Shown here piece by piece: positions 27,901 to 42,900 of a DNA stretch of 64,000 bases. The notes under the pieces were generated by a model, which saw only the letters and a list, made by a program, of their open reading frames with translations, was not told the origin of the DNA and ran no database searches. Location of the stretch: assembly GCA_038501625.1 (NCBI GenBank), contig JAZAYU010000198.1, positions 124,001 to 188,000 on the forward strand, read 5' to 3'. Position 1 is the stretch's first letter, and each line of letters begins with the position of its first letter. The stretch is from Corbicula japonica. Taxonomy: Eukaryota; Mollusca; Bivalvia; Venerida; Cyrenidae. A program made the translations under genes and the position numbers.

Positions 27901-30900
27901 CCTCTCCTACCATTGGATTACCCAGCCAGATTGTTATAGATCCACCCTGGATTCCACACTTCAAAGCCAAAATAGAAGAGGTCACAGTGAATCAGGATCA
28001 GACAGTATGTAAACCTCAGAAGCATTGATGTATTTTTTCACATGTTAACCATTTTAATGTCAAGACACAAATAAACCACTTCAAAATTCAGATTAAAAAA
28101 TAACAAAATTTTAAAGAGTGAGAAATTACAACCAAATGAAATCAAGTCTGTTCAAGTATTAAATGATAAAAAAGACTGGTATTAACTGAGAGAAAAAACA
28201 AACTTATTATAAATGTTTCTTGATGACATTTTTGGCGATAGACTGGTACATTGTTGTTCATATTTGTCTTTAAAAAATCACAAATATCATTATAAATTAA
28301 TGCAATCTTATAACATTTATAACTTGTTGTTTGTAGTTTTTCTAGAAATTTGTACAATAACTCAACAGATTTTGCAATTTTGAAATACTCAGTTAAAAGA
28401 AATAGCTGTGACCTTTACTTTATTGGCCCCTTTTTGATAGTCGTGGTATTATGAGTATTTCGATATTCACATGCATTACAATTATTAAGGATCATAAAGT
28501 ATTCTGGATTCATGACGTAGACCACATTTGGATAGCACATCAGCTTCAAAGATAGTTTTGAAAATGTGATAATGATGTAATACTGTATTTAATGTAACAT
28601 AGAAATCATTGGTGACTGCAACAACCACCAGACGAAAACAGCAACAGGAAATGATTCGAAAAGCTCTTCAGCGTGAGGAGGAAAGAAAGAGGATTGGCAG
28701 AGAGACGTTTCCAATGACAACAGTGTCTGTTACCCAGCTTGCAGCAGTGGAACCATCCTTGCACCATCAGGGGGAAGACCATGAAGAAGGTATAGGGCCT
28801 TCATCCACTGAATATTTATTATGGACTTACCTGTCCTTGAACTTGGATGATTCTATTTATAGTTATCAGGGATGATTTGTCAGAATTTATTGAAGGAATG
28901 ATTCTGTGGCTGATCAAGTTTTATTCTGGTCCAGATTCTGCCAAAAATGGACTAAAATAAAAGTTCAGAGGTTGATAATAAAAATTCAAGTCTGCCTGTT
29001 GACATGCCCAGGAGCCAAGATCATATAACTGAGATTGAAGATCAGCTCAGATTGCAAGTATCTGATTGGCTGAAATGGCAACTAGTCACCATTTCAGCCA
29101 GTCAGATGCTTGAGATTTGAGACTGGTCTCCAGTTTTAGTTTTATGATTTTGAGAACAGTATAAGTCAATGTCTGGACATGTTCAAAACATAAAACCTTT
29201 GATTTTAGGAATATTAAATGGTAAGCTTTTTGCAAAGTGCATGATTGAAAACTGTTCGGATAAACTCTTAATGGTACAGTGCAACACTGAATTATCTTAT
29301 AGCTAAAATACAAGTAACATTTAATTTGAATTAATGAGATGGTGATTACAGAGTTGTGAAAATAATTTAAATTGGTTTCCAATTGATTATTTATCTTTAC
29401 ATAATTATCAGAGCTGAACATTAATAGATCAATATGTAAGTGATGGGAATCAGCTTACAGGAAAAAAGAAAGCCTTGTCATCTAATATAAATGTCAATAT
29501 TATGCATGTTGCTTGCATTAATAGGAAAGATGGCTTTTGTTTTAGACAAAGGTGTTAGCTGAACCCCTTGCATGGAGATATCCCTTGATATGGTATTGTT
29601 TTGTTTTCCTATTAAATAAAACAGGATTTCATATTATCAAGTTGTGGGTAAAATGAGATGACAGATGTGGCTGATGATCATTCAGCTGAGATTGGAGACA
29701 GGTCACCAATTCCTAGCAGCTGATTGGTCCAGGTCACCAATTTCTAGCAGCTGATAGGTTGAAAATTAAATCGCAATTTAAAATGTCCTATCAGATGTTT
29801 AAGTTTTGATACTGGTTCTCCTTTTCAGTTTAACGAAGTTTGAGCTCTGATTTGTGGTACCTATATAAATATATTGTAGCACAAAAAGCCAGGCAAACTA
29901 TTCTGTGAATATATGTAACATCCAGATCTTGATAGTATTTGAAATCCTTTTGTAACTCAACATTAAGACCTTCTTTACTAGCTATATTATAACTTTATAA
30001 AGTCTTGAGCATGTTTTTATAAGCATTTGAATGAATGAATGTTGTGGAATGTTGTATAACTTTTTAAAGGTTTGGATTTCTGGGGCATCAATTGACATAT
30101 CATGTGTTAGACATGATGGTGTGTTTGAATTTTAACATTTTATTGAAATAGGGTGTCAAAAGATCAACAATCTTTCTTTACGAGGGCATATTTAACAAAT
30201 TCTATTTGAGACAGTGTTGCCATCCCTTTACAAATCTCATGATAAAACATTTCACCTGTCTCTAAGTGTTAACTCCAGTAATGGTGTTGACTTGCGGATG
30301 TTGTTGGATTCAAAACACCAATACATGAATTTAGCATAGTTTGCCTAAAAAATGCATCAACATTTTTACAATTTATTGAACCTGTTAATCTTCTTATAAA
30401 TCATTGCACCAGCTTTAACTAATAACTCCATAGAAAGGCTTTTATTGTGTGTGCAAACAGTGTACATGTAGATCCAGATTAGCTGGCACATATGTGCCAC
30501 CTTATCGGAATCCAACCTGTTTGCTTTTTGATTTAGGTTATTTCTGACAAATGCAAACAGTGCAGATCCTGGCTTATCTGGATCTACACTGCTTGCACAT
30601 GCAATCAAATGCATATACAGTTGGACCTCGATAATTCGAACCTCGATAATTCCAACACCGTAGATATTTCGAACTCGTATCTCGGTCCCGGCAAAACGCC
30701 TATATACCTTATATGCATTAACTTGATAATTCGAACACCCGATATTTCGAACTTCGAACTCAAAGTCCAGTCCGTCCTTTTGATTTTCTATTAATTTCAC
30801 TCTTGATATTTCGAACACCTTTGAAATATATCGCTAAAAATTATGACATGTTAAAGTTTTCACACTTCGAGCGGATAACAATAGCGGCGCTGTATGAATA

Positions 30901-33900
30901 GCACACGCTATGAATCTGACACAATTCAAGCAACGCGATACCTGTTACAAACAAATAATATTAAATTATTTGATGTCTTTAAAATCTGATCAGAAATATA
31001 ATTAAAGAAAATTTTTAATAATTAAGACTTGCAAACTAAATTTGCAAACAAAAAATGAAAGTGAAGTAATCGAGGAGGAAAAGAAGCCGACGCCCTCTCT
31101 TCGAGAAGCGATAAGTGCTTGTGAAACAATGAGACGGTACTTTGAATGTCAGGATAATAGTGAGCGTGAACTAAGCATGCTGTGCAAGATGCACAATGTT
31201 TTAATGAAAAAAGACTTTGTAAGGCGGGCGGCCATTCAAACTAGAGCATGGCAGAGTTTGTAAATTAAACATCTGTGACGTGAAGATTTGTGATTTATGA
31301 TTTGTGCTATCATTCACTACGTATATTATTTATGACAAAATGTATTCGAGTTACGTTCATGTACATGTATATAATTATGTAAACATGCATATATAGTTTT
31401 GAAATACAAATAAATAACAAATATTTGGCTTGTCTTTTATTTCACATACAAAAGATAATGTAGATAAACAGACATTAAAAACATGAACAAAAAATATCCA
31501 CTTCCCCCGGCCGACAGACCTTCGATAATTCGAACACCCCGATAATTCGAACTTTTTTCCCGGTCCCGTCGAGTTTGAATTATCGAGGTTCGACTGTATA
31601 TGAAGTACAGGGTTAGAGAACCAGCAGCAGATACTGTTTGGCTTTTGCATCCTTGTTGCCCTCTGATTGTATGGGGTGCTTGCTAGTTCTATTTATATAT
31701 GGGACATCTCTGCAGTTATTGTTTGTCCATCTGTCTGACAGAAGAGGTTGGCAGCTTATCTTGTTTGTTTACTGTTATTATTGCTGTATATGATTGTTTT
31801 GTACTGTCTAGTTCTTGTGTGTCTATTGTGATTTTCAAGTTTTTTTATCCATTTGCTGCATATATATGCGTTTTATTACACAGGTGGCCAGTGTAAATCC
31901 AGATCAGCCAGCACAGCACTTCTGTCTAATCAGGATCTACATTGTTCACTTCTTAGTCCATTTCTGACCAAGAAGTGAACAGTGTTGATCCTGATCAGAC
32001 AGCATGGGTTTGCCAGTGATCAGGATCTACACTGTGCACATGCAATAATACCAGCATATATTGAGTATATGGTAATTAGGTTAATCATTTTTGGAAAGCA
32101 CAGATTTTTTTATTAAGAATTTTTGATCCACACAATTTGATTTCAAGCATGAATAGATTTCTGAGGTGGATTGAATTCACACAGTTTTGTAGTGTGTTTT
32201 ATCTTCCCCTTGTTAAGATATTTTTCAATACCTTTTCCTGTTTCCATTTTTTTCACTTTTTATATATAGTTTTCCTTAATATTTCTTTTCTCTTCCAAGT
32301 TGTTCATAAAACTTTTATGACATTCTTGTTGTTTCATTTTATACAACAAATATAGAAGTTTTGAAGTCATCTTTAATAATATCAAAATGGAAAAACTCTC
32401 GCAATTGTTAATATAACTAGTGCGAACAAATCAATATAAAGCATGTTTGTAATTGATGGATATACTAAAAGCTTGCATGGACATTTGCTCTAACCTCTAG
32501 CATTACAAGAGGAACTAAATATGGCGGCACGACGTGTATCTTTTGCTCCAATGAATCGTAACAATGTCGCTAGTCGGAGCATGTCTTGGAGAACAAGCAG
32601 TATGCATTGGGCACGACTAACAACTTCTGAAGGTACATTCATATATGCTTTGCTTTATGGTAGTTTTTTCGGAAGTTTTGAATTTTATAAAACCAGCAGT
32701 AGACTGTTAATATCCTTGAAATTGTCCATATCTTGTAAATCCATTTTCATATTCATTCATTTTCTGTTTGGATATTTTAAATACAATGGAAGAAGTGTGC
32801 TTATTAATAAGCCTCAATGGATTCCTGATATTAAACATTCTTTGTCATTCATCAACCCTGGGTTAACTCCCTTGAAACATGTTTTGATTTTTTTAAACTG
32901 TGATACTGTGTTACAGTTGACTGTGAAGGTTTCATTAAGGTCCAGGTAATTGCATTATACAATATGGATGATTCAACCTTTCAAGACTGACCATTACATA
33001 CCAATTGATACTTAAGGTACACTTGACTGTGGTTTAAATTTTTTATTTTAAAGAACAGTCTTTTACTCTAGCCATTAATTTAAGCATTCAGATTTCATGC
33101 TGCTATAGAAAATAGTATTTAATCGAACAATTAACATTAAAAGAAAAATGTTTGTGACCCAAAGTTATAAGCCAATAGACTAATATAATGTTATCTGTGT
33201 TTAACAGGCGATGTTATTATTGTTATACCTTAATGCTTTACTCCACTGATAAACCTTTATCACATGGTCATCTGATCAGGATCTACACCCAGTTTTTAGA
33301 TTCATAAGGTTATTTCTAAGGCAGAAGTGAACAGTGTAAATTCAGGTCAGATGACACAGATTTGGTGACTGTTCTTTATCTTAACTTGTTGCCAATGAGA
33401 TAAAGGCATATCCATTGAGTAAAAGGTTAAATTTTTTAAAATCAATAATTATTGAGTTATAAGATAAAATTTTGCTGGCATTGAAATTGTACATCTAATC
33501 AACTTTTGTTACTTCTAGTTTTCATTTAGAAATAAATCTTTTGGTTGGTATAGGTTGGAAGTATTAATATAGCAGGGTGCTACCTTGCTAAAGAAACCAC
33601 TTAAAAATGTATGCTGTGAGGCAGTATTTACTCTTGTATGTGCTTTACTAAAGCATTACCAGTATTTATTTATTCAAAGATCATTTTCACTATAATTTAC
33701 AGAATTCCTGTGATTTACATTCATGTTTGAATCTTTTTTTAACAAGATTTTGCTTGAACCCAAATTGTGATTCATAAATCAATGTGTATGCTCTTAAAAA
33801 TAATTTGACAGCAATTTTGATTTTGAAACATGTAAAACTTATATTATGGCCTTGCATAATGCAAAACTTCATTACATTTGTTACTTCAAGTTAATCTGCA

Positions 33901-36900
33901 ATTTTATGTACATCATCATCACATTATTAACCCTTCACTTGTCTTCTATCTCATGAGAGATCATCTTAGATTCATATCATCTGATCTGGATTTACACAAT
34001 TCACTTTAAGGTCAGAAATAACTATGAATATAAAAGAGACCAGTGTAGATCCAGATTAGGGGATACAGTGACAGCTGATCTTGATCAGCACTGGTCGCCT
34101 ATTGGGATATTTTCCTTATCCCATGGATTATAGGGTTAACCCTTTTCTCCAAATACATGTACAGTAAAACCCCTCATTTCGGACACTCGATATTACAGGC
34201 ACCCAGGTATTATAGGCAATTGTTTCAAGAACAGACATGTTTTCTTCTTCTTGATTTAAACCCACAATTAAGGATAACCCACTATTAAGGACACTTTCCC
34301 TTGGTCCCTTAGGTGTTCGTTATAGAGGGGTTTCATTGTATAAGCATTTTTATGCATGTGAGAACAGTGTAGATCCAGATCAGCTGGCACATCCTTGCCC
34401 TCTGATAAGGATCTGGTCTGGTCGCATTTTGGTCAGAAATACCTAACAAATCAAAGAGCAAACAGTGCAGATCCTGATCAGATGGCACAGATGTGCCATC
34501 TGATCTAGATCTACACTGTTTGCCCATGCAATAAAGGTGTGTCTATGGAGGAAAGGATTAAAGTATATATGACCTGAAATAAGTTACTAATTTTTGCTTT
34601 TTTTTAAAACTTCATCAGTTCATTGTCAACATTCTGTTAATTAACATATTTAGTTCCCAGTAAAAAGTCACTTTATCAAATTTCTATTTCCTCATAAGTC
34701 CCATAATATTATTTCAGCTTATCTATGCTGTCTGATCAGGATCTACACTTATCACTTTAGTTTCATTAGGTTATTTCTGACCAAGAAGTGAAAACTTTAG
34801 ATCCAGATCAGATGGCACAGATATGCTGGCTGATTTCGACTTACACTGTTGGCACATGCGATAAAACCCATATCATTGAAATAAAGGGTTAAAGAATGTT
34901 TTTAATTACTACTGAATTGGATGAATGATCACTACCCTATATTAAAATTGTTTAACATACTACTGAATTTGCAGAATGTTTTTCTGTTCAAATTAAAAAG
35001 GTATAAGTATCTACATGTAGCTGAATTAAAGAGAGTTTTTAATAGTGCCCGGTAGATAGTGTAAGTTTATGTGATAACATTAGACAATACTGTCCATGTA
35101 CCTATTTGTCAAAGATGTTCTGTACGTTAGCGATGCTATATCTGTGCCTTTTGACATTTGCAATGTGTGCCTTAATGAAAACAACCTCATGTCAGTGATG
35201 TCATATTATACACCAATATTGTGAAATCTTGCTGCTTTTGGAGAACAGTGAACCTTGTAACTTGTCCCAAGATTATAAAATTGTGATTGGAAACCAGTCT
35301 CAAATCTCAAGCCTGTCTCCATATTAGCTAATCAGAGCTGAAGGTTATTAAACTGAGTTTGGAAACCAGTCTCAAATCTCAAGCATCTGATTGGCTGAAA
35401 TGGCAACTGGTCGCCGTTTCAGCCAATCAGATGCTTGAGATTTGAGAATGGTTTCCATGCTCAGTTTTATAACCTTGGACACAGATGCTTGAGATTTGAG
35501 ATTGGTTTCCATTCTCGGTTTTATAACCTTGGGACCTTGTAATGCTGTATGCTCTGTAAAATATTCTCCCCCTCCCCTAACCTTTGACCTTCAGCCTTTA
35601 ACCTTGTGTGTAATATGCATCTAGCGCCCTGCTATATTATACAACCTATACATTGTAATTCTGTCAGTTTACTAAAATGTACTCTGTAGTTATGTCTTTT
35701 ATCACCTTTTACTAGCTCATAAATGAGTGTGTGTTAATAATAATCCAAGAGTGACAACATACCATATATACCTGTAGATATAGACACTACATCAAGACTC
35801 AATTTTAAGATTTGCTCATGCCTTCCCTTCTAACTTGCTAAAATACTGTATTTTCTTTAATACCCTAGACCTGCCTTTGCAATGATGACTTGTATTTCCA
35901 TTAATACCTAAGCCAGACTGATATTAACTTCATTTGATAGATTATTCAAATCTTGCCAAATATTTCATGGGAAGGTTGAAGTCATGTTTTGAATTATGTT
36001 ATGAATTTTTTAACATCAATCATTGCTGTGCGTTTTGCTGATGGAAATTAGAACAAGAAACAAAATTACCTAATTATGATATAAGGAAATGATATACTTT
36101 CTTTGTGAAGAAATCAACATTGAAAAATACTTTGGAAACCCGTTTTGAATTGCTCGTAACCTGTTACTCCATATATACACATTTTATTGCATGTGTGAAC
36201 AGTGTAGATCCAGATCAGCTTGCACATCTGTTCCTTCTGATCAGGATCTGCATTGTTCACTTTTTGTTCAGAAATAACGTAATAAATCAAAAAGTGAGCA
36301 GGGCAGATCCAGATAATATGATACAGATGTGCTGGCTGCTCTGGATTTATGCTGTTTGCTCATGCTATAAGCAGATATATGGAGGAACGGTTAAATCATG
36401 GTTGCTATGTTCTAATACGGAGTGACCTGGAATGTTTAGGTGATGAGGAGAGACAGGAGCACGGACATCACGTGCAACTTGCGCAGACATTCTTCCCGTC
36501 ATCCATCTGCGCTGTTGTTTTACCCATAATACATCTACTTGAAGATGGGGAAGTCAGTGATGATGGTGTTGCAGGTATGGTTGTATTTCAGACTCGCAGC
36601 ATAACACACAGAAGAGTGGTCAATATTTTCAATTGTATATATATATATCTCTGCCAATAAATACTTGTCAATAACAATAACTATTAATTACTCAAATAAA
36701 ACAATGTAAAGACTTTTTTTAAAGAATTTTATAACTCGCCAATGATGTTAAATTTCTTATATATTATTTCTTTTAGCTTCCTACCATATCTGATTTCTGT
36801 TATAAAGTTCATAAAAAATGTGCTTAAGGGGTCGCAAACATTGCAAATGGTGAAACTGGCTAAAAATTCAAAAATGAATTTTGGGGGAAATACTTATTGC

Positions 36901-39900
36901 CACCTAGATTTAAGTAAAGAAATGTATTTAGCTAAGGATGTAGTTAATGTTTGCAAGCTCAATTTAGTCTAATTCATGTTCTAGTTACCAAGCACATACT
37001 AAAACAAAAGAAAAACCAATTGCATGAGAACTCTGAAATTCATGGGCAATATACCAAAGCAACTCATACCTGAAATAAGTATATGCTGGTCTACAATTTT
37101 TAGTGCCAATTCGTCAAAATAATGTTAGGGTTTTAAGAAATTCAAGGAAAACTTACTTCTGGGTTCTACTTTCGGTTTGAAGTCTGAAAACCCTAACATT
37201 ATTTTGCCATCTAGGTGGCAGTAAGTATTTCCCCAAAAATTCATTTTTTAAAATTTAGCCAGTTTTCGCAGTTTGCAATGTTTGTGACCTCTTAAGACAT
37301 GCTCTGACATACACAGTTGAAATTTGTTCACAGAAATATTGTGTTTGTGAAGGAGCATAAGTATTTTTTGAGAATTGGGGAAGATATTTTCTCAAGGTCA
37401 TACCTCCACCACCACATATAAACCCTTCCTTAAAACACCGTCACATTTGTGTCCAGAGCAGACAGATCAGCCTGTACACCCACACTGTCTAATTAGGGTC
37501 TACATTTTTTGTTATTCATTTATTAATAAAAGAAACTGATCGGATTAGAGCAGTAAGTTTCTTATGTATGAGTTTTGGTTTGTGGTTCAAATTAGACTTT
37601 TGCATGCAAATCTTATAATCGTGATAAAGTGTAAGTTAAACTGGGCCCAAGATCATAAAACTAAAATTAGAGTCCAGTCTCAAATCTCAAGCATCTAATT
37701 GGCTGAAATGGCAAACATTCACCATTTCAGCCAATCTGGTTATTGAGATTTGAGTGGTCTCCAGATTTAGTTCTTTGATCTTGGGCCCTGGTTAACTTAC
37801 AGGATATGTTTTAATACTAGTGAATGTGTTGTAGTATGTGAGGTAGCAGAAAAGATCATCTGGAACTGTTTGGTGGAGGACCCTATACTGTTTATGAGGC
37901 ACTTCCTGGAGAAACTCACTCATAAGGAGAAACATGTAAGATATGTGTTTTCATCTTGAATTATTTTTTTACACAAACACCAGAGTAATGGTAGCATGAA
38001 ATTGACCAATTTCATAACCCTTTATTTCATATATATGCATTTTATTGCATGCGCAACCAGTGAAGATCCAGATCAGTGGGCACATTTTATGTTTTATGTA
38101 GATTCTGTGCTTTTGACTAACCCTGATGGTAACATTATCAGATTTTTGTCCTCTAGAGATATACAATGAATTATAAGTTGCTATGCTAATAGAAAACTTC
38201 AAATCAATTTCTGTGTAATGTTACCATTTATTCAACACATTTGTTTAATATTTTCTTTCAGGAAGAGTTACTGTTCTTGTTAAGGAAGCTGGTTATGTAC
38301 TTCCGGGAGCTTCCCTCACAGATGGCACATTCTCTGTTTAATTATCTGGTGAGATGTTACATGATTTTACTGCCTTCTGAGTTAAAAAACTTTTGGTAAA
38401 GCTTAACATTGCTAGACCACATTTAAATGTTAGCATTTACTGCAACTGGACTGAAGGTTATAAAACTGAGATTGGAAACCAGTCGCAATTCTCAAGCATC
38501 TGATTGGCTGAAATGGCGACTGGTCGCCATTTCAGCCAATCAGATGGTTGAGATTAGAGACTGGTTTCCATGCTCAGTTTTATAACCTTGGGCACTGGAA
38601 ATAGATACCTCTTTTGGATGTTTCTGAAGGAGGTTTTTATTCTAAAGTTTGTCTGTGAATGTAATTGTGAATCAAACATTACCCAGTAACTAATGGAAAA
38701 AATTAACAGTTGTTGAGGATAAGAACTCCCTCAGATATCACAAACACAGGAATCAGTTATTGGTCTTGCTTTATTCTTGTTAATTCAGAAGTACAATGTG
38801 ATCTCAATCTGTCCACTTGCTGCAGTTGTTGAGGTTTTTGCTGAAACTCGTTGCCTAAAAATTGTTTGATAATTTGAAACTTTGTCTTATTAGTTGTCTC
38901 TGAAAACTTTTTTAGTGTAACTTAAAAGTTATATCATCATAGACAAACATCTTAAAAATATCTAAATAATCTTGCTTACAATAATTTGTTAATTTCAGAT
39001 AGGATATGTGATGTTTTATGTAAGGACTCCACAGACCTATGGTCAAGAGGCAATAGCTGGGGCTCTAGCGTTATTATGGCAGGTTAGTGATGTTTACATT
39101 CCTGGCTGCCGGGAATTTTTGGAAATTTGCTTATATTGCATACCTTACTATGAACAGGAAAAATATTTGTAAGGGAAAATAATGGTATCATGATTTTGTT
39201 AAAGTTCATATGAGAGAAAGAGTGCTAATATTGAATATTGGCAATACCAAAATTTTACTTAAAAGCATATTGAGCTAGATTTGAATCCAAACCAGAGCTC
39301 AACAGTTACCGTACAATAACCTTTAATTATTATACGTTGATCAGCATAAGTACATAGAACCATAATAGACCAAATTTCTGTGTGGTAAGCCCATGCCTAT
39401 ATAACTTTTGTTTTGTAGAAATTTATAGAGTTGACCAGAAAACGGGCTGTCTGTTATGAGGTTAACTGCTCACAAATACAATCAAGTCCACACTGATAAA
39501 AATACGACCAGATCTAACCTGGTTTCAAATGTAGTTGAAGTTGTGACTAGCACATAAGGTTGAAAATAATTTTGAAGCATTGCATTTAGTTGTGTATTGT
39601 TATATGGATGTATTTCAGATTGTTCCCAGTGTAGAAGGGATATACTTTAAGGACCTGAAGCAGACATTGAAGAAGGAACAGTGTGATGTAAGTCTTTACA
39701 ATATCTCAGAATGTATCGTCCTATTTACATTGCTAAATTATCCCTTTCCTGTATAGATACACCTTAAATGCTAGGGCGAACAGTTTAGATCCAGATCAGC
39801 CGCCACATCCGTGCCGTCTGATCAGGATCTAAACTGTTTGCTTTTTGATTCATTAGGTTATTTCTGACCAAAATGCGACCATTGCAGATCCAGATCAAAA

Positions 39901-42900
39901 GGCACAGATGTGCCGGCTGATCTGGATCTACACTGGTCGCACATGCGTAAAAATGCGTATATATCAAGGGAAGGGTTGCAGTACCCAGTGGCATAGGATG
40001 AGGTGCTGTTCTGGATGGATAATATGTTTCTTCATCAGTTGTCTCTAGATTTGTGTTGCAAAATATATTCTTATTTCAACACCAAAATATGGTAGGTCTC
40101 CAACATGCATATCCAGATGTTTAAGATTAATATAATCTCTCATTCACTAGTGTTGAAATGAAAGATGGCAGTAGTATTCCTTATAACATCAGTATTCATG
40201 CATATATCATCATCTTAGTGCAAAACCAGTATAAGTACTGTTAAACTAAGAAGGGTTGTTGCATTTAGTTGATGATATATACATGTACTGTGGTAATTGT
40301 TTTATAATTATGTTAACTGAATGAATGTATTTCTTTCACAGCCCAACATAATGATATCAGCAAATGTTCCGAGTGCCAAGAAGATCATTGTACATGGTCC
40401 TGACTTGACATCTATCCCCTCACAGTTCCCTATACATGAGGTATATTAATGTTTATTTTCTCTTCAGTTTTGTGTTTATTGTTTAGCTGTGACAGAAACT
40501 TAGTAATGACCCCTAAACGTCTTAACACAAAGTTTATTTTTGATGTTAATTTAACAATCTATAGTCTAAGATCACATAATGCTCATTTGAACAATTAAAT
40601 TTAAACAGTTCAGTTTCTATTTATAATGTGCAAAAAGCAAAATGTCAATTTCATCATTTGAGACGAGATTATTTTTACAGACTTGTCAATTAATTTTAAA
40701 CCCTTTACTCCATGGATATGAGTAATAGCCAGTGTCCAGCCTGTGAAGATCCAATGTGCCAGAGTCGATCCACATCAGCCGGCACATCTTTGCCTTATGA
40801 TCTCAATCTACTCTGTTCACTTCCAGATTCATCAGGTTATTTCTAAACAATAAGTGACAAGTGTAGATCCAGATCAGACTGAATGGATGTGCAGTTTGAT
40901 CTGAATCAACACTGGTCGATCATGTGTTATGACCGATATCTCATAAAGTTCTAGGTTATATGAGAGAGACTGCCCTGGTATGAGAAAGACTAAGCAGATT
41001 TGTATTGTATTCATCACTCATAGTTGTCTAATGCCACTGTGTTCCAGGACACCCAGTTCAATGTAATTCTCCAAGACAGCTTGGATTTCTTCAACATACC
41101 CGAAGAAGAACAAAACTCTTACTTCCTGGTCGATACCAAATCAAGTAAGCATTTCTTGTCTACAAGGAAATAGGCAATGTGTTTAATTATGAGAAATCTA
41201 GAAACCAGATGGTTGCAGAATAAAATTAATGTTTTCTCCTGTTACACTAGTTTCATGAAAATGATTCCTAATACTGTACAGTTTTATCTTATTTTTCAAC
41301 GAATTTCACAAAATTAGATCAGACATTTATCCTTTTTTCCTCCAATTATTGTTTGATTCATCTTGTTTTTTTGGTTTTTTTTCTACAGATCAAATCCATA
41401 ACATGAACTCATATGTGCGAGACTTCTACTTTTTCCGACGTAACTTCTACCCACAGATGAGTTTGGTACACATGGACCCTGAAGAGGCTCAGGAAAACCT
41501 TCAGAAACAGGCCTTCCTACTCAAGTTTGGAGAAATTGGCAAAGTTCTGTTTACAGTGTCAGTGCTACAGAGCACAAGCTCTCATCAGGTATCCTTTGCC
41601 CGAGATCATAAAACTATATCTAGAGACCAGTCTCAAAACTCAAGCATCTGATTGGCTGAAATGGCGACCAGTTGCCATTTCAGCCAATCAGATGCTTGAG
41701 ATTTGAGACTGGTCTCCAAACTTAGGTTTATGTTCTTGTGCCCATGTCATATTGACAGTGTCTTTACTTAACAGTACATTGTTGTGCTGCTAATTAATAA
41801 ATACTAATTATATTGGTTGTTAATTTTGTAAGCAGATCATTCCACAAATATAAAACTTTCATCAAATAGATCTATAAGAATTGTAAGAAAACATGATTTT
41901 AGAAAATTAAAATCAACAAATTTTAGAATTCATTCAATACCACATCATCAAACCAGGAAATTTCACTCCCACAAATATATATTCATTAACAGAAAATATT
42001 TACCCTTTACTCTATACATACAAGCTTAATGCATGTGTGCCATATGATCTAGATCTGCATCTTAAACCAAACAGTGTAGGGGCTGATTAAATGGAAAAGA
42101 TTTGCTGGCTGATCTGGATCTACACTGTTTGTAATAAAGGAATATCTATGGAGTAAAATGTTAATATAGACAGTTTGGGAACTGCAGAGGAAGGAGAGGT
42201 GTAGCAAGTGACATCGTTATTGATAGATTCTTTTGTTGTCTCTTTTTAGCTACAGAACCACATCAGTTTTCTGCATGAAGAACTGGTGAAGTTACCAGCA
42301 TTCCCGAGAAAGGCTCTGGATGCAGAGTTCAGTCTCTACCATGGTAGCCTTGGCAAGGTATGTGTGTACTCAGAAATCACTTTATTCTGTATCCATAACA
42401 TTTCTGCATACAGTTGAATCTGCCCTAGCAGCCACCTGCATTCAGCAACCACCTGTCTTAAACAGCCAGTTTAAATATGTCCTAAACGTACATTTTGTTC
42501 TAATTTGTACCTCTATTAAACAGCCACCTCTTGTCACTTCCTTGTAACTTGGGTGGCTGCTTAAACCAGGTTTGGCTGAATTATATTATTTTCTACAATG
42601 TAGAGATGATGGTAGGCTGATCTTTTGGAAGACAGATCCTGCATTTTGACAGATGTTTAAGCCATAAAACAGGTTTAACTTTTTCCTGAAGAAACTTTTG
42701 ATTAGTAACATCTTAACTCTTGAACCAAAATGCCTGTAGGAAGTAACATTTATAACTTTTGATCATTAAACTTTTAGCTTTTATGTGCATACATGTATAT
42801 GCCATAGTATATGGGTGTTTGTTTTGGAGTTGTGCATGTTACATTTCTATATAATAATCTCTTTCTGTAAGCCTTGTTATCATCCTTCAGATGTGTAGTG

